A DNA stretch of 50,332 bases, from positions 1 through 50,332 of the forward strand of contig CANHJG010000022.1 of assembly GCA_947461205.1 (NCBI GenBank), read 5' to 3'. A program made the position numbers and the translations under genes. The stretch comes from Opitutia bacterium. Lineage in GTDB: Bacteria > Verrucomicrobiota > Verrucomicrobiia > Opitutales > Opitutaceae. Each line of letters opens with the position of its first letter. Position 1 is the first letter of the stretch. Positions 1-7,825 of the stretch are shown piece after piece. A model generated the notes under the pieces. That model was not told the origin of the DNA. It worked only from the letters and a program-made list of their open reading frames with translations, and did not search any database.

Positions 1-1
1 C

Positions 2-3000
2 GGCGCCCGCGCGCAATCCGCCCCCACCGGCGCGATCGAGGGCCGCATCTTCAACGCCGCCACGGGCAGCGCCCTCCGCGCCGCCCGCGTCGCCGTCGAG
101 GGCACGCAGCTCACCACCGAAACCGACGACTTCGGTGCCTATCGCCTCGTGGGCGTGCCCGCCGGCGAAGCGCGTCTCGCCGTTGCCTACGTCGGCCTCG
201 AACCTGCGACCGCGGTGGTGCCGGTTACCGCCGCCGGCCTCGCGCAACGCGATTTCGATCTCGCCGTCGCCGGCGCCACCGCCGCGAGTTCCGTCGTCAC
301 GCTCGCGACCTACAACGTCGTCGCCGACCGCGAAATGAGCGCCCAAGCGATCGCGCAGAACGAACGCAAGAGCGCCGCCAACATCAAGCAGATCGTCGCC
401 TTCGACGAGTTCGGCGACCGCAACGCCGAAGGCATCGGCGAACTCATGCGTTTCCTGCCCGGTGTCGGCATCGTCGACGGCGGTCAGACCGCCAGCTCCA
501 TGGCGCTGCGCGGCTTTCCGGAGAGCAATACCGTGATGCAGCTCGACGGCGCGGATCTCGCCAGCGCCCGCGGCAACAGCCGCACGCAATCCCTCCTTGA
601 TGTTCCGATGGCCAACATCTCGCGCATCGAAGTCAACAAGACTCCCGTGCCCGACCAGCCCGCCAACGGCATCGGCGGCTCCGTCAACATCATCAGCAAA
701 AGCGGCTTCGAGGCGAAGCGCCCGGTCTTCGATTACAAGGTCTACCTAATTACGGACGGCTACACCGGACTCACGTTCGACGGCGGTCCACGCGGCCCCA
801 CCAAAAAACTAAGCCCCGAAGTCCAACAGCCGTCGTTTGATTTCACTTACCTGCATCCGGTGAACAAGACGTTCGCCCTCAGCTTTGGCGGCTCGCGCTC
901 GTGGCGCCTGAAGCCGATGGAGCGCGACGGGGCCCTCGACACCCAAGCCGACTGGAATTTCAACAACGGGTTTCAGCGCCTCAGCACCTGGCTCAGCCTC
1001 GCCAATATCATCCAGTCCTGGTCCGCCCAAGCCGGCGCGGACTGGAAGGTCACCGAGCGCGGCGTGTTGAGCGCGAGCATCCAGCACCGCTCGGTGGCCA
1101 ACAACATCATGCGCCTCAGCTACGCCGCCAACTATGGCGCCGGCGCAGCCGGCAACGCTACCTTCACGCAGGGCGCCGCCACAGCCGTTGGCACGGTCAC
1201 GCAGGGCGCCGGCACAAATCAGGAAACTGGCGCCGACACCACGCACCTCACGGTGAAGTACGTTCACCGCGGCGAGACGTGGACCGTCCAGGCCCTCGGC
1301 GCCCTCTCGCGCTCGGAGTCGTTCCTCGACGACATCGACAACGGGCACTTCAACGCCGCCACGTCCTCCATGACCGGCCTGATCCTGCGCGGCGAAGGCA
1401 TTGGCGAGAGCGACGCGAACATCCCGGTGCGCTACTCTGCCACGAATGCCGCGCGCGGGCCTGTCGACATCTTCGGTGGCGGCAATTTCGTGCTCGGCAA
1501 TCCCACGTCCAACCAGAACAAGGTTTGTGCCCAGAAACGCACGGCGAAGCTCGACCTCACGCGCAGCTTCACTGCGCCGCTACCGTTCACGTTCAAGACG
1601 GGCGTCTACGTCGACCAGCAGGTGCGCGACGCCCGCTCGTTCGCGAAGACGTGGACCTTCACGCCCAACGGCCAGACCGCCACCGGCGCCAAGCTCGCGT
1701 CGAACTTCGACGTCTTCGACACCGCCTTCAACGACGAAGCGCCGACGCTCTTCGGCAACAGGGTCGGCTGGATCAGCCTCCCGAAATACTACCGGCTCTT
1801 CCAACAGCACCCCGACTGGTTCGTGCAAAACGAAGCGACTTACCTCCAAAATTATACGGCCAACTCGCGCAAGCTCGCCGAGACCATCACCGCCGGCTAC
1901 GTGCGCGGCGATGTTCGCCTGCTGAATAATCGCCTGCTCGTCGTCGGTGGGGTGCGTTTCGAGCGGACGAAAGACGACGGCCAGGGCCAGCTCGACGATC
2001 CCACCGCGCAATACCAGAAGACCGCCACCGGCGGGCTCGTCGACGGCAACGCCGCGCAAGCCGGCATCCAGCCCGTGTTACTCACGACCGACGCCCTTGC
2101 CCGGGCCCGCCTCCGCTACACAGAGCGTGGCAGCCGCGCGATCCGCAGCTACCACGATTTGTATCCGAGCCTGAACCTGACCTACACGCTCGCCGAAAAC
2201 CTCCTTCTCCGCGGCGCCTACTCGCAGACCATCGCCCGGCCGAATCTCAACAACATCATTCCCGGCAGCGCGATCTCCGAGCCGACCGTCGCGAATCCGA
2301 CGATCACGGTGAACAACACCGGCCTGAAACCGTGGATCGCCCGCGGCTACGAGCTCTCGCTCGAGTCTTACCAGATCAAGGGCGGCTACGGCTCCGTCGG
2401 CGTGTTTCAGCGCAACATCAAGGATTTCTTCGACTCGGTCACGACCGACGCCACGCCCGAGCTGCTCGACCGTTACGGCCTCCCGGCCGACCCGCTCTAC
2501 CTGGGCTACGACATTACCACGCTCAGGAATGGTGGCAGCGCGCGCATCACCGGCTTCGAGTTCGCCTATAACCAGCAGCTCCTCTTTCTCCCGCACTGGG
2601 CCCGCGGCTTCCAGATCTTCGCTAACGCCACCAGGCTTCGGCTCAGCGGTGGCGACCAAGCCGACTTTTCCGCCTTCGCCCCGAGCAACTACGCCGGCGG
2701 TATCAATTTCGTGCGCCCGCGTTTCTACGTGAAGCTCACCTTCACCTATCAAGGCGAGACGCGCCAGACCGCCGTGGGCGTTAGCGCCGCGAACGGGATC
2801 CCCGCGGAAACCTTTAACTACCAGGGTGAGCGTCTCCGCGTCGGTCTCAACGCCCAGTTCAGCCTCACCAAGCAGGTCGCGATCTTTGGCTCGATGACCG
2901 ACATCAACGATCCCGGTTTCAACATCGACAACACGCAGTATCCGCCCGGCGCCGCCGAATACCTCAAGCAGCGCCGTCGCCAGGAACTCGGCTCAATCAT

Positions 3001-3028
3001 CACCCTCGGCTTCAAGGGCCGGTTCTAG
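2..3028 (+). CDS. TonB-dependent receptor with carboxypeptidase-regulatory-like N-terminal domain (5' partial)
   Basis: Outer-membrane active transporter that would import a large ligand, powered by TonB. The frame is open from the first bases of the window, so the start codon and most of the signal peptide lie upstream. The first visible residues (GARAQSA) look like a signal-peptide end. Next comes a CarboxypepD_reg-like domain (IEGRIFNAATG...DDFGAYRLVGVPAGEARL), then a plug domain (IKQIVAFDEFGDRNAEGIGE, MALRGF, LDGADL, NISRIEVNKTP, GGSVNIIS), then a roughly 750-residue beta-barrel ending in LGFKGRF, a typical aromatic barrel terminus. About 1008 residues are visible, within family range. 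It is followed by a sialidase relic and a sialate lyase on the same strand, so sialylated glycans or sialic acid are the inferred ligand. Family assignment is firm; substrate is inference. Confidence 0.93.
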   Translation, partial: GARAQSAPTGAIEGRIFNAATGSALRAARVAVEGTQLTTETDDFGAYRLVGVPAGEARLAVAYVGLEPATAVVPVTAAGLAQRDFDLAVAGATAASSVVTLATYNVVADREMSAQAIAQNERKSAANIKQIVAFDEFGDRNAEGIGELMRFLPGVGIVDGGQTASSMALRGFPESNTVMQLDGADLASARGNSRTQSLLDVPMANISRIEVNKTPVPDQPANGIGGSVNIISKSGFEAKRPVFDYKVYLITDGYTGLTFDGGPRGPTKKLSPEVQQPSFDFTYLHPVNKTFALSFGGSRSWRLKPMERDGALDTQADWNFNNGFQRLSTWLSLANIIQSWSAQAGADWKVTERGVLSASIQHRSVANNIMRLSYAANYGAGAAGNATFTQGAATAVGTVTQGAGTNQETGADTTHLTVKYVHRGETWTVQALGALSRSESFLDDIDNGHFNAATSSMTGLILRGEGIGESDANIPVRYSATNAARGPVDIFGGGNFVLGNPTSNQNKVCAQKRTAKLDLTRSFTAPLPFTFKTGVYVDQQVRDARSFAKTWTFTPNGQTATGAKLASNFDVFDTAFNDEAPTLFGNRVGWISLPKYYRLFQQHPDWFVQNEATYLQNYTANSRKLAETITAGYVRGDVRLLNNRLLVVGGVRFERTKDDGQGQLDDPTAQYQKTATGGLVDGNAAQAGIQPVLLTTDALARARLRYTERGSRAIRSYHDLYPSLNLTYTLAENLLLRGAYSQTIARPNLNNIIPGSAISEPTVANPTITVNNTGLKPWIARGYELSLESYQIKGGYGSVGVFQRNIKDFFDSVTTDATPELLDRYGLPADPLYLGYDITTLRNGGSARITGFEFAYNQQLLFLPHWARGFQIFANATRLRLSGGDQADFSAFAPSNYAGGINFVRPRFYVKLTFTYQGETRQTAVGVSAANGIPAETFNYQGERLRVGLNAQFSLTKQVAIFGSMTDINDPGFNIDNTQYPPGAAEYLKQRRRQELGSIITLGFKGRF

Positions 3029-3094
3029 GAAAAAAGAGACGGGGCGGCTTGAGGTCGGTCAGGCCAACTTCGACTCGTCCCCGCACTTCCCGCC

Positions 3095-3874
3095 ATGCGC
3101 CATCGCACCGTCCTCTGCACGCTCTTTGTGCTCTGCACTGCCGCCGTTGCCGCGCCCGCCGTCGAGCAGCGTGTTGTCCTCACGTCCGGCCACGACAGCG
3201 ACCACACTTGGAGCGCGCAACCAACCGTGGGGGACGACGTCACCAACACCTGCGGCCAGGCGTGCCCCGGCCTCGACGAGTCCACCGGCCCACGCTCGCT
3301 GCTGTCAACGCACCCGATCGGCATCAATCGCGAGCGCGCGATCGCTGTCCGCACCGCCACCGGCACGGGGTGGATTTCCAACCCGACCGACCACGCCAGC
3401 CCGTGGAGGCTCGGCGCCACCATTCGCCCGACGGTCAGCGAGTGCCAGGTGGCGGATCGCTGCGACGGTCGCGGCACGCGCTTGATCACCCTGCGCTCGA
3501 CTCACGGTCGTAACGGGCACGTCCACGCGACGGCCACAGCGGGCGGCGCGACGGGGTCCGAGATGACCGTTGCCGGCCGGCTCGTCGGGCCGCGGTGCGA
3601 GGCGAGTTTGATCCGCCCCTCGACGAAGCCCGGCGCGGGCGGCCATTTGGTTTGCGCCCATCCCGCCGCCCGGCCCCGCATCCAGCTCACGGTGAAAACG
3701 AGGGCGGACGACGGGAGGACCTCGCGTGAACGGGCCGCGCTCGCTCCCGGTATGTCGACCTATTCCAATCTCGTTTCGCTGGCGCCCGACACGGTCGGCT
3801 GCCGTTACGTGAACGGTGAGAGCCGTGCTGAGGAGCACATTCACTTTACGCGCATCGCACTTCCTGCTCCCTGA
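3095..3874 (+). CDS. Degenerate, internally deleted exo-alpha-sialidase (GH33-like), probable gene relic
   Basis: The 259-residue ORF starts with a signal peptide (MRHRTVLCTLFVLCTAAVAA) that runs straight into sialidase-like sequence. Matches to the family as I know it: HTWSAQPTV, then TNTCGQACPGLDESTG and LLSTHPIG (intact enzymes have NTCGNPCPVVD and LLSTHNIG), WRLGATIRPTVSECQV (family WKLGGTIRP..NECQV), GPRCEASLIR, GGHLVCAHPA, a late DDGRT box, STYSNLVSLAPDTVGCRY and EEHIHFTRI. The N-terminal segment with the RIP-type arginine motif is missing, and so is the central stretch of roughly 70 residues that normally follows the WIS motif. Several conserved Trp and Gly positions are altered. The glutamate of ECQ and the catalytic-type tyrosine in TYSN remain. 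Activity is unlikely. It lies 20 bp upstream of the sialate lyase gene. Confidence 0.75.
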   Translation: MRHRTVLCTLFVLCTAAVAAPAVEQRVVLTSGHDSDHTWSAQPTVGDDVTNTCGQACPGLDESTGPRSLLSTHPIGINRERAIAVRTATGTGWISNPTDHASPWRLGATIRPTVSECQVADRCDGRGTRLITLRSTHGRNGHVHATATAGGATGSEMTVAGRLVGPRCEASLIRPSTKPGAGGHLVCAHPAARPRIQLTVKTRADDGRTSRERAALAPGMSTYSNLVSLAPDTVGCRYVNGESRAEEHIHFTRIALPAP

Positions 3875-3894
3875 TTCTCCCCTCCCTTTTTTCC

Positions 3895-4830
3895 ATGCAA
3901 AACCGATTCCGCGGCCTCGTTGCCGCACCGTTCACTCCCTTCAACGCTGATCGCTCGATCAATCTCGACGTCATCCCGACCTACGCTCGCTTCCTTCAGG
4001 AAAATGGCGTGAGCGCCGCCTTCGTGTGCGGCACGACCGGAGAGGGACTTTCCCTGACGTTGGAGGAACGCCTCGCGGTCGCTGAAAAATGGGTGCAGTC
4101 GGCCGATAAGAGTCTGCCGGTGATCGTCCATGTCGGGCACACGTGCCTCGAGGACGCCCGCCAACTCGCGACGCATGCGCAGAAGATCGGTGCGGCGGCG
4201 GTCTCGGCACTGGCTCCGATGTTTTTCAAGCCCCGCAACGTGGACGAGCTCGTGGACTGGTGCGAAGCGGTCGCCTCGGTGGCCCCGTCGCTGCCATTCT
4301 ACTACTACAACATTCCGTCGATGACGGGCGTCACGCTGCCCGTGGCCGAGTTTCTGGCAAAAGCCTCGGCGCGCATCCCGACTCTCACGGGCGTGAAGTA
4401 CACCTACGAAGATTTTCCCGACTACGGCGCGTGCGTCGCGGCCGAGGGCGGGCGTTTTGATCTTCTCTTCGGGCGCGACGAACTCCTGCTCGAGGGCTGG
4501 AAGGCCGGGGCGCGCGGCGCCGTCGGCAGCACCTACAACTACGCTGCGCCGATTTATCTTCGGTTGCTGGAGGCTCACCGCAACGGCGATGAGGCGACGG
4601 CCCGCAGGCTCCAGGACACGGCCATCAACATGATTGCCATCTGCAATGGCGTGGGTGTCACGCACCTCGCCGCTTCCAAGGCGCTGATGCCGATGCTCGG
4701 CGTCGATTGCGGTCCGGTGCGCCAGCCGTTGGCGCAGCCCACGGGCGCGCAGATCGCCACCCTGCGCGCCCGGTTGCAAGAGATCGCCTTTTTTGACTTC
4801 GCCTGCCGCCCGGGCGGCGCTCAGCTCTAA
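3895..4830 (+). CDS. nanA: N-acetylneuraminate lyase-type class I aldolase (DapA/NanA superfamily)
   Basis: Predicted cytosolic enzyme cleaving N-acetylneuraminate to N-acetylmannosamine and pyruvate. The 311-residue TIM barrel has the pyruvate-binding GTTGEG (46-51), the tyrosine of YYYNIPSMTG (Tyr138) and the Schiff-base lysine in GVKYTYED (Lys168). GTTGEGLSLTLEER, FYYYNIP, FGRDELLL and GAVGSTYNY resemble the vertebrate N-acetylneuraminate lyase more than the E. coli enzyme, which has GSTGEAF. The start is the ATG after a pyrimidine-rich leader. Neighbours (sialidase relic, kelch epimerase, GntR-LacI regulator) support sialate over dihydrodipicolinate; a separate, typical dapA lies at 19.9-20.7 kb. 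Its stop is only 4 bp from the stop of the convergent regulator gene. Another pyruvate-dependent aldolase of this superfamily remains possible. Confidence 0.85.
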   Translation: MQNRFRGLVAAPFTPFNADRSINLDVIPTYARFLQENGVSAAFVCGTTGEGLSLTLEERLAVAEKWVQSADKSLPVIVHVGHTCLEDARQLATHAQKIGAAAVSALAPMFFKPRNVDELVDWCEAVASVAPSLPFYYYNIPSMTGVTLPVAEFLAKASARIPTLTGVKYTYEDFPDYGACVAAEGGRFDLLFGRDELLLEGWKAGARGAVGSTYNYAAPIYLRLLEAHRNGDEATARRLQDTAINMIAICNGVGVTHLAASKALMPMLGVDCGPVRQPLAQPTGAQIATLRARLQEIAFFDFACRPGGAQL

Positions 4831-4834
4831 TTCA

Positions 4835-5929
4835 TCAGTCTTCGCCGCGGGCCGGTGCGCACGTCGAGCCGCCCGCGGTGAATTTCGGTAAAAGCAGCGC
4901 CGGCGAGCGCAGGGCCGGCGTGCGCTTCAGGACCTGCAGCAACAGGCCGAGCATCTTTTTTGCGAACGTATGCGGATCGACGCGGTAGCGCGTCGGCGCC
5001 GGGACCAGGGAGCCGAGAAACGGATCGTCGTCGCGCGAGATGAGCGAGATGTCCTGCGGCACCCGCCTGCCGCGCTGGGCGAGCAGGCAGGCCGTGGACA
5101 GGTAAGCGTAGGAATTGCTTACGACGAGGGCGGTCGGTGGATTTTTTCGGTCGAGCAGCGAGCGCAGGGCGCGGGCGACAGACTCAACGTCATCACGGTG
5201 GTAGGCGATATCGGCGGTGGCGTCTGGGTGCGTCGAGTGGCGCACCGCTTCAAGGAAACCGCGTTCACTGTCGACGTCGCCGGCGCGGCGTGACTCGCGG
5301 TTGAGCAGCGCGAGGCGGCGGTGACCGAGGCGCAGCAGCACCCCGGCGGCGTGCCGACAAATCGCGCGGTAGTCCAAATCGTAGTGGGGCAGGGTTACCT
5401 CCGGATAGGTGGAGCCGGCGACGAGGCACGGGGCGCCCCGGCGGACAAACCAACGCTGCATGGCCTCCGACGAGAGCGTGAGGACCCACGCGCTGTGCGG
5501 GTGCTGGCCGATGAGCCGCTCCAGTGCGCGGGCCGGATTGGCCTGATAATAGTGGCGCCCCTCGTGGATGCGGAGCCGATAGCCCTCTTCGATGAGCAGG
5601 TCCTTGAGCTCGTCGATCCATAGGGCGATGAGGGGGCGCAGGCGTCCGATGGGCTCGGGAATGAGCACGCCGACGGTTTTGGCTTGGTCGTGGGTCGGGG
5701 CGGGATGCATCGCGCCGACGACGCGGTTGCCGAGCCCCCGGACGGGCTCGATCAATCCGTCGGCTTTCAATTGTTCGAGGGCGGCACGAACGGTATTACG
5801 GCTGGCTTGGAGGGTGCGACTGAGGACGCGTTCGCTCGGCAACCAACCGCGCCACGTGCCTTTCGTCAATTCGCCGCGCAGCTGCACGGCAAGCTGGCTG
5901 GCGACGGTGCGATGCGGAATCAGCGTCAT
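4835..5929 (-). CDS. GntR-type winged-helix / LacI-type sensor transcriptional regulator
   Basis: A 364-residue DNA-binding regulator. Residues 1-75 form a GntR winged helix (HRTVASQLAVQLRGELTKG, LPSERVLSRTLQASRNTVR, ALEQLKADGLIEPVRG). The rest is a periplasmic-binding-protein-like sensor of LacI/GalR type (TVGVLIPEP, LRLGHRRLALLNRES, DSERGFLEAV, ALVVSNSYAYLS, ISLISRDDDPFLGSLVPAPTRYRVDPHTFAKKM). I chose the ATG at 5929 (MTLIPHRT) because the domain begins there; longer readings overlap the upstream gene. It lies 41 bp downstream of the kelch epimerase gene on the same strand, so the two are probably one transcript. A sialate-derived effector and the upstream palindrome as its site are inference. 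Confidence 0.88.
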   Translation of the reverse strand: MTLIPHRTVASQLAVQLRGELTKGTWRGWLPSERVLSRTLQASRNTVRAALEQLKADGLIEPVRGLGNRVVGAMHPAPTHDQAKTVGVLIPEPIGRLRPLIALWIDELKDLLIEEGYRLRIHEGRHYYQANPARALERLIGQHPHSAWVLTLSSEAMQRWFVRRGAPCLVAGSTYPEVTLPHYDLDYRAICRHAAGVLLRLGHRRLALLNRESRRAGDVDSERGFLEAVRHSTHPDATADIAYHRDDVESVARALRSLLDRKNPPTALVVSNSYAYLSTACLLAQRGRRVPQDISLISRDDDPFLGSLVPAPTRYRVDPHTFAKKMLGLLLQVLKRTPALRSPALLLPKFTAGGSTCAPARGED

Positions 5930-5970
5930 GGACGAACCGAAGGCGCACCAAACGGCCTGCGGCGGCGAAA

Positions 5971-7047
5971 CTATTTTTTGGCCGGATGCTGGGCGATTGG
6001 GGCCGACCAGACGCGGGGCGAGCGCACGCCGGGGCGGGCTTCGCCGCCGGGCACGACGATCTGGCCGCGCCACGTCGTGAGCGTCGTCGTGACAAGCGAG
6101 AAAGGCACGTCGCCGGGACGGCTCCAGGTGTCGTCCGTCGGTCGGTAGGCGAGGGTGTCACGCGGGAATCCTTGGTGGGCCGTGGGCGCGAGCGCGACTT
6201 GTGCGCCATCGTCACCGCCGAGCACCAGCAAACGGCCATCGACCAAGGGGGCAGGGGAGGGTGCGGCGACGGCGACGCGCGGCAGATCGGCGATTCGTTT
6301 CCAACCCGCCGCCGGGGTGTAACGATAAGCGTCACGCAGCCACGTGCGCGACGTCTTGCCGGGTCCAGCGGCCAGCAGGCGCGCCCCGCTGAAGAGAAAA
6401 AAGGCTTCGTCGTGGGCCCCCGCAATCGCAAGAAAACGCTCCGCGCCCGGCCACGTCGGGAGCGTGCGCCAGCCGGCCGAAAGGCGGTCGAGGTCGAGCG
6501 CGAAGAACGCATCTTGCGCCGTCGTGGCATCGGGTCGCTCGAGACCACCGGCGACGTAGATTACTCGGCCGACGAGCGCCCCCGCAGCCATCGCGAGCGG
6601 TTTGGGCAAACGAGGCCACGCGGTGAACGCGGCGGTTGTCCCGTCCCAGCGGACGAGCCAGACCTCGTCGAAATGGCGGGCGGCATCTCCGCCGCCGATC
6701 AGGACGAAGCCTTCGGGCGTGTTGACGGAGACTCCGTAGCCGCCGGCCTCCGGCAATCGACCCGCCTCGCGCCAGGCCGTCGCGTCGGGCGCGAGTGCGA
6801 AGACGCGGTCATACCAGATTTTTGTGCCGCCTTCCCACGGGCGTTTGTCCGGGAAGTTCGCCCCACCGGCGACGAGCAGGGCGTTTCCGCTGACCCCGGC
6901 ATAGCTGCCGGCAAAACCCTCGCGATCGGGGAGCGCAGGAAGTTCTTTCCATTGGAGCGGAGGGTTCATGGCAGGGGCGGGCTGGGCACGCAGAGCGGCC
7001 AAGAGAACGAGGGCGAGGACACACTGGGCGGCGAGCGGGCGGGGCAT
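5971..7047 (-). CDS. nanM: Kelch-repeat N-acetylneuraminate epimerase / cyclically permuted mutarotase
   Basis: Probable exported beta-propeller that interconverts sialic-acid anomers for uptake and catabolism. The start at 7047 gives 358 residues with an N-terminal signal peptide (hydrophobic stretch VLALVLLAALRAQPAPA). Six kelch-like blades follow: LVAGGANFPDKRPWEGGTK, VLIGGGDAARHFDEVW, IYVAGGLERPD, FFLFSGARL, RLLVLGGDDGAQV and IVVPGGEARPGVRSPRVW. The first blade (GGANFPD...GG.K.W.D), the LGGDDG blade and the C-terminal PGGE.RPGVR.P.VW are hallmark sequences of NanM and the permuted mutarotases; E. coli NanM is a similar length. It heads a two-gene unit with the GntR-LacI regulator. The specific sialate substrate is inferred from family and neighbours. 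Confidence 0.85.
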   Translation of the reverse strand: MPRPLAAQCVLALVLLAALRAQPAPAMNPPLQWKELPALPDREGFAGSYAGVSGNALLVAGGANFPDKRPWEGGTKIWYDRVFALAPDATAWREAGRLPEAGGYGVSVNTPEGFVLIGGGDAARHFDEVWLVRWDGTTAAFTAWPRLPKPLAMAAGALVGRVIYVAGGLERPDATTAQDAFFALDLDRLSAGWRTLPTWPGAERFLAIAGAHDEAFFLFSGARLLAAGPGKTSRTWLRDAYRYTPAAGWKRIADLPRVAVAAPSPAPLVDGRLLVLGGDDGAQVALAPTAHQGFPRDTLAYRPTDDTWSRPGDVPFSLVTTTLTTWRGQIVVPGGEARPGVRSPRVWSAPIAQHPAKK

Positions 7048-7103
7048 GGGGGAGGACGGGCAATCGATGGCCCGACCAGCGGAGGGAGGCAAGCAGCGGA
7101 GCA

Positions 7104-7124
7104 CTGGTTCGATTATTGGACCAG
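7104..7124. promoter_or_regulatory. Imperfect 21-bp palindrome, candidate operator of the GntR-LacI regulator
   Basis: The half-sites CTGGT and ACCAG flank an AT-rich centre (ATTAT) with a symmetric C and G inside each arm. The pair lies 57-77 bp upstream of the kelch epimerase start in the divergent gap with the FmdB-like gene. Size, symmetry and position fit a dimeric repressor site controlling the epimerase-regulator unit. No second copy was noticed in the window. Binding is inference. Confidence 0.45.
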
Positions 7125-7201
7125 CGGGCCAAGGGCGTCGGCGAGGACACGCCACGTCGGCCGCTTGCGCATTGCGCGCAGTTTGCTACAGCTCAGACCG
7201 T

Positions 7202-7765
7202 ATGCCGATCTACGAGTATTACTGTCAGGACAACCACACAATCTACCAGTTTTACGCGAAGACGCTCGCGCAGGGGAAGCGGGTGCCGAAATGCCCCGCC
7301 AATCCGAAATTCAAGCTGCGCAAGCTAGTCTCGGCTTTCGCGGTGACCAAGGGCGGGAAAAGCGATGAGCCCGTGGCGCCCCCGGCGGGTGCAGGCGCGG
7401 GCGATTCCGCCGAGGACGCGCGCATGGAGGCGGCAATGGGCGCCATGGAAAAAGAGTTTTCCGGCGTCGACGAAAACGATCCGAAGGCCATGGCCCGGAT
7501 GATGCGAAAAATGTCCGAGATGACCGGCGAGAAGATCGACGGTGAAATGGAGGAAGTGGTGCGGAAGTTGGAAGAGGGGGCCGATCCGGATTCGCTGGAA
7601 GAGCAGTTGGGCGGCGGCGAGCCGCCGCCAGGAGGCGATCCCTCGGGCGATGACTTGGGGATGGGCGGCGACCAACCCAAGGCCCCCGACCCGAAGGAGG
7701 CCATGCATCGGTTCAAGGCCCGCCGCCCCTTGCGCCGGGATCCGCAGCTTTACGACTACGAATGA
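7202..7765 (+). CDS. FmdB-like regulatory protein with degenerate zinc ribbon
   Basis: A 187-residue protein starting MPIYEYYC, the hallmark opening of FmdB-family zinc-ribbon proteins. Normal members have two CxxC knuckles. Here only single cysteines are visible (CQDNH near residue 8, CPANP near residue 31), with a histidine that might substitute, so metal binding is uncertain. Residues 40-60 still read like the family (KLRKLVSAFAVTKGG). A long acidic, Met- and Gly/Pro-rich tail follows (AMEKEFSGVDENDPKAMARM, MRKMSEMTGEKIDGEMEEVV, GGGEPPPGGDPSGDD). It precedes the inositol-phosphatase-family gene by 60 bp on the same strand. The role of FmdB proteins is poorly defined and no specific function is claimed. 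Confidence 0.8.
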   Translation: MPIYEYYCQDNHTIYQFYAKTLAQGKRVPKCPANPKFKLRKLVSAFAVTKGGKSDEPVAPPAGAGAGDSAEDARMEAAMGAMEKEFSGVDENDPKAMARMMRKMSEMTGEKIDGEMEEVVRKLEEGADPDSLEEQLGGGEPPPGGDPSGDDLGMGGDQPKAPDPKEAMHRFKARRPLRRDPQLYDYE

Positions 7766-7825
7766 GGCGGAGCGGGCGTGGAATCGGTTTGGTTTCGTCA
7801 GCGCAGTGTGTTTGGTGATCGGCCT

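Noticed and set aside
809-1348. Long open frame on the minus strand within the TonB receptor gene
   Set aside because: It lies opposite a well-supported gene, its translation is Arg/Ala/Val-rich without motifs, and GC-rich codon bias makes such antisense frames common.
5986-7368. 460-codon plus-strand frame over the kelch epimerase gene
   Set aside because: It is the antisense shadow of the kelch gene and continues into the FmdB-like gene in the wrong frame; the translation is Arg/Gly-rich with no domain.
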